NCBI RefSeq assembly: GCF_000497045.1
Contig: NW_015961948.1
Coordinates: 186,001-250,000 of the forward strand
Reading direction: 5' to 3'
Length of the DNA stretch: 64,000 nt
Source: Kalmanozyma brasiliensis GHG001
Taxonomy: Eukaryota > Basidiomycota > Ustilaginomycetes > Ustilaginales
Shown: one piece after another, positions 48,095 through 57,284 of the stretch
Layout: the number at the start of each line of letters is the position of its first letter
How positions within the stretch are numbered: the stretch's first letter is position 1
The notes under the pieces: model-generated
Told to the model about the DNA's origin: nothing
The model's database searches: none
The model's input: the letters and a program-made list of their open reading frames with translations, nothing else
Made by a program: the position numbers and the translations under genes

Positions 48095-49870
48095 CTTTGC
48101 GTATGCTTTTGCTGGGTGTTGACCAGTATTTGAAGACGAAAATGCGAAGACTGCTGGTAGATGGGAAGGATGTTCCGTACGTCGCTGTCATCAGGTTTTG
48201 GATGCGTGGTTCGATGGTGTCATCACCACGGCCTGAGAAGACGCCGAAGCAAACTTCGTGATTTGCAGCCGGCATGCGCTCAATAAGTTAAGCGGCAAAA
48301 ATACACCGCCGTGCCTCCACCTTTACTAATCGGGGCCCGTAGAGCGGAAATCTCAGACGATCTCAGCCGATCTAAGTTGGCAAAGGCCTAACAACCTGCT
48401 ACTAATTGTGATGAGGACCCTCGCAGTTAAGGTTCGAGATTCGCGGACCGTCGAGCGCCGAGATGGGAACCAGATTGCGCTGCGCTCCGCAGCGGTGATG
48501 CCTGGCCCGAAGAGCTTCCATGCAAGCCACTCGAATCGGCACATAGTCCTTCCGAAGAGCATCGTCTTCGACCAGTCAGAATGGTCGCATTGACTAGCAA
48601 CGTCCGCACTACCCCCCCTACTGTAAGTCAGGACGCGCCTCGTATGATGGTGCCCTGCGTCGAAGGGCTGATCTACCTGCCGACATGACCGTCAGTCGAA
48701 ATATCCGCATGGCGCGACCGGCGTGGTGGTCGGTTGTCGGGCTTGACCACGTTTCCACTTGGCTGCCAACGGCCAATCTGTGTAACCTGAAGGGTCCTCC
48801 CTCTCTCTATTTTTTTTAAAAGTTTCTTTTCTGAGACGGATACGGAATTCTGGATTTGGTTTTGGGTCAATATGTCTCGGACTGCGGAGTGGCCCTGATC
48901 GCCCCTCGTGGACGCTTGGACAACCACACAGCTGGACCGACCGACTGAGCAGCAAGACGCTACGAAAGACTGGAGAGAGTGGTTGTTCATCGACGGAAGC
49001 AAGGCTGAGACAAAGTTGAAGATACTGTACGAGGCGAAGGCAATTGCCATCAACTTCGGCTTTCTCGCTCGTGCATCCAAGATGTGGGCTTAGTCTGATC
49101 CGAGAGAACGGCTCCCATGAATCGAAGGGCGGAGTGACAGAAGAATGTCGCCATCTGCACACCCAAACCGACAGAACCCACGACTGCAAGGGTCGTCGAT
49201 TTCAAACAAGAGGAGAAAATTCATCCTCGGCCTTTTGCCTTCTTCCTCCTCCTCCCCCCTCCCCCTTCCTCGCTATCACTCCTCCCTTCTGTGGCCCCCA
49301 CCCCTTCGCTCTGGCTCGTCAAACAGCTCACTCATCGTCCCGGCGCAAACAAGATTCATCAGCCCTGGAACTGCTTCGTCTGCTACCTGATCCGCCTGCA
49401 TACTTGACCGCCGCGGCTGCAGTCGTTTGCCTTCGGCTCCTTCGCTTCCTCCATCCTCCTACGGTTCATCCACATTGTCCACGCCTACCCTGCAGCAGCA
49501 TCCCTCGTGCTTCCGCGACAGCGTACTGCGACCCTTCTAGTCTACCGATACGTCCACCTCGCTGACCGACGTCCCTGCTCTCACGTCTCTCGCTTCCAAC
49601 TCCGTCTCGGCACAAAAAGTTTCCATCTCGTTCCTGGTCTAGCCTCCTGACTGCTTGCCCACACAACTTTTCGGCCTACTTGCTGCTCGACAAACAAGCT
49701 TCTGCTTCTGTCCTCTTCACCTTATCTTAAAGCCTCCCTTTCAGCCCCGTCCGCTCTGCAAGGATAAAAGCACCAGTCTGTTTTCAACAACTCGTCTTTG
49801 GACTGTCTCGCACCACCCTCACTCAATCCAGCCTCTCTGATCCGTCTACGCCGCCTCTCATCTCATCAAA
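48095..49870. other. Longest gap (1.8 kb): promoter and leader of ZIP gene
   Basis: I see no protein gene and no tRNA here. The last 630 bases (about 49240-49870) are a strongly C/T-rich leader to the ZIP gene. A run of T (48810-48817) is near the middle. Confidence 0.4.
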
Positions 49871-50953
49871 ATGGAGGCAGAAGGCCCTCAGTGCACCGGT
49901 CCCATGGACAATGGTACCGGTTCCACCGGTCTCCGCATCGGCGCCATCTTCATCATCTGGGCCACTTCCACCGCTATGACCCTCTTTCCCGTCCTCACAC
50001 GTCGCGTTCCAAGGCTACACATCAACAAAGAGGCTTTCGACTTCGCCAAGTACTTCGGCTCCGGTGTCATCATTGCTACCGCCTTTATCCACCTCTTGTC
50101 ACCAGCAGCAAGTGATGAGGAGCTCGGATCGCCATGCCTCAACGAAAACTTCCAGAACTACCCCTTCGCTTTCGCATTCGCCATGATCGCCATGTTTGCC
50201 GTCTTCGTCGTCGAGGTCGTAGCTTTCCGAGTCGGTAGCGAGTACGCTCAAAAGCTCGCCTACGACCCTCACGCCGGTGGGCATCATCACGCCATGGAGC
50301 ACGGCGGCAACCCCAACCACACTCACATCCACAACCATGCGCCAGTCAAGACACACTCCTCGGACGATGTCGAGAATGCCGCTGTCCCTGCAGGCGCTGT
50401 CACTGCCGCCGATACCAAGATGGTGGCCGACTCGGACTCGTCTGTCGACACAAAGGTGGCTTTGAGCACGCAAGCATCCGAGATCCTCGGCGTCATGATC
50501 CTCGAGTTTGGCGTTGTCTTCCACTCGATGATCATTGGTATCACGCTCGGCACAACAACCGACTTCACCGTTCTCTTTATCGTCATCATCTTCCATCAGA
50601 TGTTCGAGGGTCTTGGTCTCGGTGCTCGTCTCGCCTTCCTCCCCATCGCCAAGTCTTGGATCCCGATGCTCGGCGCCGTTCTCTATGGTCTCGTCACACC
50701 GATCGGCATTGCCATTGGCCTTGGCGCGCGCCGTACCTACAACGGCGACTCGACCACCGCTGCCCTAGTCACCGGCACGTTCGACGCCGTCTCGGCGGGT
50801 ATCCTGCTCTACACGGGTACTGTCGAGCTGCTCGCACACGAGTTCATCTTCAACGACAAGATGCGAACAGCTCCCCTCCGCAAGGTCATCATCAGCATCC
50901 TCGAGATGCTCACCGGTGCCGGTATCATGGCCCTTCTCGGTCGATGGGCATGA
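49871..50953 (+). CDS. ZIP-family zinc transporter (Zrt1/Zrt2 type)
   Basis: The 360-residue protein has eight hydrophobic segments. TM4 holds 'VFHSMIIGITLG' and TM5 'IFHQMFEGLGLGARL', the metal-binding signature of ZIP transporters. The loop between TM3 and TM4 is rich in His ('GGHHHAMEHGG', 'HTHIHNHAP'), a usual zinc-sensing or docking site. It imports zinc through the plasma membrane. Yeast Zrt1 and Zrt2 have 376 and 422 residues, so length fits. The start at 49871 follows the C/T-rich leader and precedes a short extracellular N terminus. Confidence 0.92.
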   Translation: MEAEGPQCTGPMDNGTGSTGLRIGAIFIIWATSTAMTLFPVLTRRVPRLHINKEAFDFAKYFGSGVIIATAFIHLLSPAASDEELGSPCLNENFQNYPFAFAFAMIAMFAVFVVEVVAFRVGSEYAQKLAYDPHAGGHHHAMEHGGNPNHTHIHNHAPVKTHSSDDVENAAVPAGAVTAADTKMVADSDSSVDTKVALSTQASEILGVMILEFGVVFHSMIIGITLGTTTDFTVLFIVIIFHQMFEGLGLGARLAFLPIAKSWIPMLGAVLYGLVTPIGIAIGLGARRTYNGDSTTAALVTGTFDAVSAGILLYTGTVELLAHEFIFNDKMRTAPLRKVIISILEMLTGAGIMALLGRWA

Positions 50954-51390
50954 GCGGGCCTTTTTTCCGTTCCTGCATTTCATAGACGCTCAGCCACTGT
51001 CGCCTTCTCTCTGGATACCTCTTTCATCGTCAATGCTTTATAGATCCCATCACCAAAAAGCAGGGAAGCGTCCCGCTCCCCTTTGTAATAGCATCATTCT
51101 TGAACTCTGCGCAAAGCCCGAAACTCAATGGAGCCCGTGTGATTGTACGGAAGTGTGATCTTATGAAGTGGGTACAGCGGCAAACCTTATTCTGCGGGAC
51201 GCTTGCGGCCTTTGTGTGGACTTGGCGAAGTCTCTGCTGCTGGTTCGTTTGGTCCGCACTGCAAGAAGCCTGTTCCGCTCCTCCTTCCACTCTTCCACTC
51301 CATCCGCACTCGGTCCAGCAGCGCTACACATCATCATCTCACAACAGCATCAACATCCAATCACCAGAGCACCAACGCAAACCATAAAGG
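50954..51390. other. Intergenic: ZIP 3' side and leader of first HTH gene
   Basis: The last 100 bases form a leader with one TCCGCAC site (51303-51309). No gene seen. Confidence 0.4.
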
Positions 51391-51921
51391 ATGTCAACCT
51401 CCCCTCCTTCCACCCCCGGACCATCGTCCGATCCCGCTGATGCGACCGCTGTCACGACGCCCAAGAAGGCCAGCCCCAGGAAGCGGACTCCTTCTCCCAA
51501 GAAGACGCCTTCTCCCAAGAAGAACACGACGTCCGCGACTCCTGACTCTCCCGGCTCTCCCTCCTCCCGATCTCCGAAGACGTTCAATCCCGCTCTCAAG
51601 CAAGCCGCACTCGCGCTCAAGATGCGCGGCATGGCCGTCAACAAGATCGCCGACCAGATCGGTGTCAACTACAAGACTGTGTGGAACTACCTCGACCGCA
51701 CCGCCAAAGCCAAAGCCAAGCTTGGTCCCAACGGCAGTCCTCCCGAGCAGATGAGCGACGCGGACAAGAAAGAAGCTGCAATCTCTCTCAAGCTCAGCGG
51801 TATGGCGGTGACCGATATCGCCACTACGCTCGACATGAACTATAAGACCGTCTGGAACTACCTCGATCGCGTGCAGAAGGCCGCCGGAGTGCCTCCCGTT
51901 CCGCAAGATCCCGAGCTCTAG
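51391..51921 (+). CDS. Tandem helix-turn-helix protein A
   Basis: The 176-residue protein has a basic, Pro/Ser-rich N terminus (1-62) with repeated SPKK/SPRK motifs, like histone H1 tails that bind the minor groove. It then has two homeodomain-like helix-turn-helix units, about residues 66-108 and 122-164. Both share 'G MAV..IA', 'NYKTVWNYLDR' and so arose by internal duplication. The recognition helices are nearly identical, which suggests binding of two copies of one site. The fold recalls the N-terminal HTH of Tc1/mariner-type transposases, but no catalytic domain follows. A DNA-binding role is inferred from the fold; no known gene name. Confidence 0.75.
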   Translation: MSTSPPSTPGPSSDPADATAVTTPKKASPRKRTPSPKKTPSPKKNTTSATPDSPGSPSSRSPKTFNPALKQAALALKMRGMAVNKIADQIGVNYKTVWNYLDRTAKAKAKLGPNGSPPEQMSDADKKEAAISLKLSGMAVTDIATTLDMNYKTVWNYLDRVQKAAGVPPVPQDPEL

Positions 51922-53061
51922 AGGTTGTCCATACCGTCGCATCACGTGTCACCTTCGTTGCGCACCTCCTTTCGCATCTCGAGATCCCGCACATCAACGA
52001 CAAATACCCTCCAACGCAGCTCCTTTCACTCTCGTGGCCTTCCACATGGGCCAAATCGAGAACTCAGCAACATAATCGCATCCGCATCACTTCCCGCACC
52101 TCTACCGATCTCTGGCTGCGATTGCGGGACCAAGCTTATACAGTCTCTACGACTGAGGAGCCCCCGGCCGCGCGACTCCTCCATAGCAACACTTGCACTC
52201 AGCGAATTCGCGGAGATTCCACTCCTATCCTTTGGCGACCTCGTGTTTCTTCAACGCAAAATCACCAGCGATCCTCTTCATCCGCAACAATCAGTCTATT
52301 CCAACAGCAGCAGTCGACAAAGCATTGTGCGGGAAATGCGGGTTCACCGAAAGGCGGAAGACAAACAATCGACGCCGCACGGACGATCGACATGCGTCGC
52401 ATTTTTCCTCCCCGCTGAGGGGCTCAGCAGACTCGACGGCCGGCCGACCTGAAGGTATAAAGCCTTAGCCTCTCCGTCATCTTCTCGTGTCCTTCCTTCC
52501 TCCATACTTTCTCACTTCCTCCATTACCCCCTCAAGAGCTCCCATTTACGGTCTGGCCTCAAGCATCGCACATCAGCAACAAATCTTCTCCTCTGCTCTT
52601 CATTCGTCATTATCTACTCGTCAACATCGTCAAGACCTCTTCGTGGTCGTCGCGATCATCATTGACGCCATCGGTCGTCCCTCTTCGCCGTCGCAGCGCT
52701 TGGTTCTCCACCTCGACTCTGACTCGCGGACATCGGTGAGGTGAGTATCTTCAGCTCTGGCAGGAGGAGTCTTCAGCATAAGCTGACCATTTCCGCTGTC
52801 TCTGCCTCTGTGCTATCATTCAGCTTCGCCATCCGCTCACCACTCGCAACGACGTCAGCCCTCATCATCGTTGTGGTAGCCTCACTCCTTTCGGCGATCG
52901 TGGTCTGCATCGGTAGCTTCCTCTGCCTCGCTCTCAAGTCTTCCACTGCTCCTCCTCTCGAGAGCCCGGTCGATTCCGCAAACGTCAGAACTGTTCAAGT
53001 CTCTCAAGCTCAGCCTACTCCTCCCGTACTTATCCCCCGCAACTCCCTCAATCGCACCACT
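51922..53061. other. Intergenic and leader of HTH gene B (1.1 kb)
   Basis: Contains two CCGCAC sites (51985, 52092) and, from about 52480, a C/T-rich leader split by an intron (52741-52823). Open frames cross the leader but have no ATG before 53062. Confidence 0.45.
52741..52823 (+). other. Probable 5' UTR intron of HTH gene B
   Basis: GTGAGT donor at 52741, CTGAC branch at 52783-52787, polypyrimidine tract and CAG acceptor ending 52823; 83 bases, like the coding introns in this window. Confidence 0.5.
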
Positions 53062-53379
53062 ATGGACGAGGTCAAGCCTATCCGCAAGCGCGAGCCCAAG
53101 ACCGAGCCCAAGCTCGACCCCGAGCAGGAGGCTTCCGGCTCCGTCAGTCCTCCGAGCAGTCCCACGAAGGGGCCCATTCGCAAGACCACCGACGCGGAAC
53201 GACAAGTCATCATGACCATGGCCGTTGCCGGCAAGCGCCCCAAGGAGATTGCGGCCGCCCTCGACCTCAAGCCCACCACGGTGTCCAAGTTCCTCGAGCG
53301 CAGCAGGAAGAAGGCCCTCAACTCGATGGGCACTGATGTTGCCAAGCTTATCGCTCAATCGCCTCCCAAGAAGCGTTAG
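53062..53379 (+). CDS. Small helix-turn-helix protein B
   Basis: The 105-residue protein starts at the first ATG after the leader (CACTATGGAC). Residues 1-40 are charged and Pro-rich; a single helix-turn-helix fills about 42-82 ('AERQVIMTMAVAGKRPKEIA', then 'LKPTTVSKFLERSRKK'); the tail ends in 'PPKKR'. The HTH lines up with those of proteins A and C at the Gly, 'IA', 'TV' and 'L.R' positions. A longer frame reaches 52741 but begins at an intron donor, so I do not accept it. No catalytic domain. DNA binding is inferred. Confidence 0.7.
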   Translation: MDEVKPIRKREPKTEPKLDPEQEASGSVSPPSSPTKGPIRKTTDAERQVIMTMAVAGKRPKEIAAALDLKPTTVSKFLERSRKKALNSMGTDVAKLIAQSPPKKR

Positions 53380-54097
53380 GACGCTGCCCAACGAGACAAC
53401 CAGATCCCGCACGCGGAAGATGCGGGCACTTTCGCCTCTCCGCAGTCGGCCTTACCCGCACTCCTATCGCTGATTCCACACATCATCATCCTTACATTTT
53501 CCTCATCCTGATGCGCATTCAAGAGTCTCGTTCCCGCATCCTCCGTTCATGCTTCCGTTCTTCATTGTCCGCATTCCTGTATCACCCTCTTCAAATGTTC
53601 AAGTGTGCCCCTTTGATCACACTCCGAAATGCAAGGTGCTGTGAAGTCATTCTCCGTTGTTGACAGATCTGTGTCTTTGTGCTCAATGCATTGTGAGCAG
53701 GCGTCGACTTCATCCGCAGTAGTCACGCCCGAGCAATGCCACTGAGTCAATGACATATGTATTCTCTTTCGAGACCGAGTGGTCCGGGAGCGAGCTCGCT
53801 TCCGCACTTCGTTCCGCACAATCGAGCGCTTGACTACGCACAGCGAGAAGCTCGTAGCCTTGAACGGTACTTAAACACGACGTTCGCTCGTCCTTCTCGT
53901 TCTCTCTTCCCTCTTCTCCCCATACCGACTCACGACCCTCGACTCCACTCGGTTCCATCCCATATCCTTCCATCACACTCGCACCTCAGCTCGGCCATCC
54001 TGCACACATCGTCAGACGCTCCCAGCCGTCATCGTACAGCTTTACACAACATCTTCAATCTCTTCGTCGCCATCCCGCGCCTCATTAGCTCTTAACC
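53380..54097. other. Intergenic between HTH genes B and C
   Basis: Contains CCGCAC sites at 53405, 53454, 53801 and 53813 and the leader of gene C. No gene seen. Confidence 0.5.
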
Positions 54098-54778
54098 ATG
54101 TCGGTCGTAGCCGCACCTCCCCCGACTGTCCTCCCCTCCGAGGATGGTAGCCTCTACACTAACGGTGGCACCACCATCGGCGAGCGTGATGGCACACTCA
54201 CCCCTGACGGCTACGCCTCCGACGGTACCATCGGCCCTGAGGTGATCAACCTGCTCTCGGATGACGAGGACGACATCGACGAGCTGGACGAGGAGATCCG
54301 CGACCGTAAGGTCTCTCCCGCTCCCACGGCCTTCTCCAACGCATCCTCGGTCAACTATCTCGGCGCCATCATCAAGAACGACCCATTCATCGAGCCTATC
54401 GTCGAGCGCAAGCCGCAGACCCCTCGACGTCCCGCTACCTCCCCCGTCCGTCTGACTTCCGAGCAGGAAGCTTCGATCGTCGCTCTCCGCCAAGCAGGCT
54501 GGACGATGCCTGCCATCGCGGACCACATAGGTCGATCGAAGAACACGGTCAACTCCTTCCTCCAGCGACGACAGGCCAAGATGAACGCGATCGTCGGCAC
54601 TCTCCCCGGCTCTCAGGGAGTGGCCGCCCGCGCTCCTCGCGCTCCTCGTCGTCGCCCGTCTCAGCAGCAGCAGCGCATTGCGGGTGGAAGCCGGGCCGCT
54701 CGCGCTCCGCAGTTCAACTTCAAGAACGAGTTTGATGTCGACATCAAGCCCCTGACCAAGAAGGAGGAGCCGATGTAG
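54098..54778 (+). CDS. Helix-turn-helix protein C with SUMO-interacting-like motif
   Basis: The 226-residue protein has an acidic N-terminal half with 'EVINLLSDDEDDIDELDEE' (residues 48-66), a good match to a SUMO-interacting motif (hydrophobic core followed by acids). A single helix-turn-helix is at about 118-160 ('LTSEQEASIVALRQAGWTMP', then 'IGRSKNTVNSFLQRRQ'), close to the HTH of Tc1/mariner transposases. After it comes an Arg/Ala/Gln-rich basic stretch and a conserved-looking end 'FDVDIKPLTKKEEPM'. It runs in the same direction as genes A and B. Role unknown; a chromatin or transcription regulator is the best inference. Confidence 0.75.
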   Translation: MSVVAAPPPTVLPSEDGSLYTNGGTTIGERDGTLTPDGYASDGTIGPEVINLLSDDEDDIDELDEEIRDRKVSPAPTAFSNASSVNYLGAIIKNDPFIEPIVERKPQTPRRPATSPVRLTSEQEASIVALRQAGWTMPAIADHIGRSKNTVNSFLQRRQAKMNAIVGTLPGSQGVAARAPRAPRRRPSQQQQRIAGGSRAARAPQFNFKNEFDVDIKPLTKKEEPM

Positions 54779-55032
54779 GCGATTCCGCACGATAGCCGAC
54801 GGTGACGACGGTGCCAGGGAATGTCGACATGGTTACATCCCGCACCTGTTCCGCACTTCTGCAAATGGCCTCCGAAAATATCGACGCCATCGCTCCACCC
54901 GCACTTTGCAGCGTCCTCGATGTTCCGCACACAAGACCTCCCATCCCGCACACACCTCATCCAGGCAAGAGCGATCGACACACCTCATCGTCATCAAGAT
55001 CGTGATACAATACAAAGCAGCGACCATCCTCC

Positions 55033-56880
55033 TCACGTCGCCCACGCTGCCCTCGCTCGATCTTTGCGCCACAAGACGTGCGCTCCTCGCCTCGGACCGA
55101 GCAGATAACCTCTGTCTAGCTCAATCCGAATCGGCGTCTCCACCGCCCCGTCCCCATTCCTCCGCACTTGTACCTCTCCAAATGTCTTTCTCAACCTCCT
55201 CACGGCGCTTGGCCAAGCGAAAACTGTGATCTCCTTCAGCGTTTTCCCCATCCGCTCGTCACCTCCCGGCCAAGTCCTGAGCAAATGCAGTGCCTCGATA
55301 AACTCCTGCATGTCGCTCTCCAGCTGAAATACATCCCCGTCATCCCTCCCTCTACTAATGTCCGCTTCTGTGTTCCGATCTTCCTCCTGAACCTCTTCGT
55401 CCACATCTCCATCCTCCTCCTCATCGAACGTGGGCAGCTGTGTTGGGCTCCACGTATCCTGTCCATCCCTAAACGCACTCCCTCTTCTCCTCGTCACCAA
55501 TCTCAACTCCAGCCTCTCCAACAACGGCAGTGTCACCCTCAACTCCCTCGCAGTAGCATCGTCCATTCCGAACACTAGCAACTCTAGCTCGCGCAAATCT
55601 TCGAATGTTGGCAAACTCAAGTACGGGATGGTGGTGAGCTCTGTGCAGAGTCGTGTTGGTTGGGGACCCTTTTCGAGCCGTGCGATGGTGCCCGTGTGCA
55701 GTGCGCCCATGCTGAACAGGTCTAGACTGAGCTCTTCGAGTCGCGGAGAGGCAAGTAGCATCTGTTCGATCCCAACGCTGAGCGGGCCATGGTCGGCGAG
55801 CGCAGAGGGGCAGTAGCCCGATGAGTCGAATTCCGACGAACCGATCTGCAGCTTGCGTACGAAGCGCCCGAGGGATGGATTGTGCAGTGCAAGCGTGACG
55901 CGGAATGATCGGAAGGATGAGGGCGTGTGCAACGAGACAGAGTGGTAGAGACGCGGGAGGATGAGGTTGTAATACCGGCGGGAGAGGAGGAGGATCGATG
56001 TGGGCGAGGACCGCGGTTCATGCGGTGAGAGAGACGGGCAGGCGGCGAGAAGAAGGATGTGTGATATGAGCTCCTCCGGGAGCGTGTGGAAGATCAGCGG
56101 TGCCATTGTCGTCGTCTCTGTTGGGAGGAGTTGTGGCGTTGTGCCCTGAGATGAGACTGTTGGTGAACAGAGCTGAGTATCCGAGCTGTCGTCGTTGATG
56201 CGAATGAATCGAGTTGCCCAACGAGCAAAGGTGCGAAGCCGATGCCCGACGCGCGTATCGAGCGCTTCGTACGTCAGCACGTTGACCAGGCTGCTGATCT
56301 CCGGGTACACGGGCACCTCGATTCGACGCTGCGGGTCGGTCACTGCGATCCAGTCCCTCCTCTGCGCTGCCGTTGTTGGACTTGTTTCGCCGTTCGCTTC
56401 TGCTCTTGTCGTATTCGTTGCCGTTGATATCCTCTCTAGTCGATGCGCGAAGGGTCTTAGTACCCTACTGGTCCCGCTGTTGCTCGCCGCGCTGTCCGGA
56501 AGATTGGTACCGCCAATACCGCCACCGTTCCACTGCGTGCTGGGTACGATACTCTCTCCACTCGGCCAGGTGTTGCTTCCCAGTAGCAGAAGGTTTGCGT
56601 GCAGCGCTGCTGATCGTGATGATAGCCGCGCTTGAAGGCGGGCACGAAAGCAGGTGCACAGCTGCCGAAAGGTGTTGCGCACGCAGATGTAGATGAGGCG
56701 TGACAGGGTCAGCGCCGCAACAGCGTCGAGCAACAGGTAGGACGCGGAGAAGACGAGCACGGGGAACCACATGCGTGGCAGAGAGCGGAGGGGCTTGGTG
56801 AGCCAGCTGACGAGATGCGTTGAACGAAGGGCGAGATTGATGGCGAGGTTGATGATTGGACGAGCGAGGGTTCGATCCAT
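55033..56880 (-). CDS. F-box protein, possibly membrane-anchored
   Basis: The 615-residue frame has an F-box at about residues 262-310 ('PLIFHTLPEELISHILLLAA', 'LLSRRYYNLILPRLYHSVSL'), followed by leucine-rich sequence ('LASPRLEELSLDLFSMG', 'FEDLRELELLVFG', 'LPLLERLELRLV') that probably forms a substrate-binding repeat fold, an acidic segment and a basic end. F-box proteins join Skp1 and Cullin to ubiquitinate substrates. The first 70 residues contain a strong hydrophobic segment ('MWFPVLVFSASYLLLDAV'), unusual for this class. An in-frame ATG at 56106 starts 'MAPLIFHTLPEEL' and could be the true start (357 residues) if the longer frame is a leader. Confidence 0.65.
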   Translation of the reverse strand: MDRTLARPIINLAINLALRSTHLVSWLTKPLRSLPRMWFPVLVFSASYLLLDAVAALTLSRLIYICVRNTFRQLCTCFRARLQARLSSRSAALHANLLLLGSNTWPSGESIVPSTQWNGGGIGGTNLPDSAASNSGTSRVLRPFAHRLERISTATNTTRAEANGETSPTTAAQRRDWIAVTDPQRRIEVPVYPEISSLVNVLTYEALDTRVGHRLRTFARWATRFIRINDDSSDTQLCSPTVSSQGTTPQLLPTETTTMAPLIFHTLPEELISHILLLAACPSLSPHEPRSSPTSILLLSRRYYNLILPRLYHSVSLHTPSSFRSFRVTLALHNPSLGRFVRKLQIGSSEFDSSGYCPSALADHGPLSVGIEQMLLASPRLEELSLDLFSMGALHTGTIARLEKGPQPTRLCTELTTIPYLSLPTFEDLRELELLVFGMDDATARELRVTLPLLERLELRLVTRRRGSAFRDGQDTWSPTQLPTFDEEEDGDVDEEVQEEDRNTEADISRGRDDGDVFQLESDMQEFIEALHLLRTWPGGDERMGKTLKEITVFAWPSAVRRLRKTFGEVQVRRNGDGAVETPIRIELDRGYLLGPRRGAHVLWRKDRARAAWAT

Positions 56881-57284
56881 GCTACTTCGCGATTAGAGGT
56901 GCAGCTCTAAGCCACTGAGCAGAGAGGTCACATGCTACGGCTGAGAGTGATGAGCGCAGATGCCTGTGCGGTGGGATGGTGGAAGATCAGACGGACCCAC
57001 ACAAGTGTGAGCTGCAACAAGATGAAAGCCCCGCCTTGACCCTGCATACCTTCCCCGCGGTTGCCCGGATAGCTGTGCAATAAATTGCTGATATCGCGCT
57101 GTAAGATCGCCACATCACCGTGGCGTGCCGCAGGGAGAAAAATGAACGAGCCTTCGGCACGAACGAGCCGCGAATTGAACCCTTGCAGCTGAGCTGTCAA
57201 GAAGGGTCAGGTCCTTCCTCTGCTCAGCGTCGAAGCTTCTTGTCTAACACCGACAGCTCTGAGGGCCAGCCTCCCCAGTTGACG
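56881..57284. other. Divergent promoter, F-box and Ytp1-like genes
   Basis: The 404 bases hold both promoters; no gene seen. Confidence 0.4.

Larger units (their letters stand above)
51303..55167 (+). repeat. Scattered CCGCAC motif array (14 sites, one orientation)
   Basis: TCCGCAC, TCCCGCAC or ACCCGCAC start at 51303, 51985, 52092, 53405, 53454, 53801, 53813, 54784, 54838, 54850, 54897, 54924, 54944 and 55161. All read on the plus strand. None lies in the coding part of the three HTH genes; they fill the non-coding flanks (the last is within the convergent F-box gene end). Close pairs are 11-12 bases apart (53801/53813, 54838/54850) or about 21 apart (54924/54944), near one and two turns of DNA. 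Counted by eye. Confidence 0.6.

Noticed and set aside
48425..48445. GGTTCGAGATTC resembling a tRNA B box
   Set aside because: The last two positions do not fit and no cloverleaf can be drawn.
51203..51754. 183-codon Arg/Pro-rich frame across the start of HTH protein A
   Set aside because: Shadow frame; it crosses the leader and ends inside the HTH coding part, whose two aligned HTH units fix the correct frame.
52487..53061. Hydrophobic open frame upstream of HTH protein B that splicing would join in frame
   Set aside because: No ATG in the joined frame before 53062; the hydrophobic look comes from C/T-rich leader codons.
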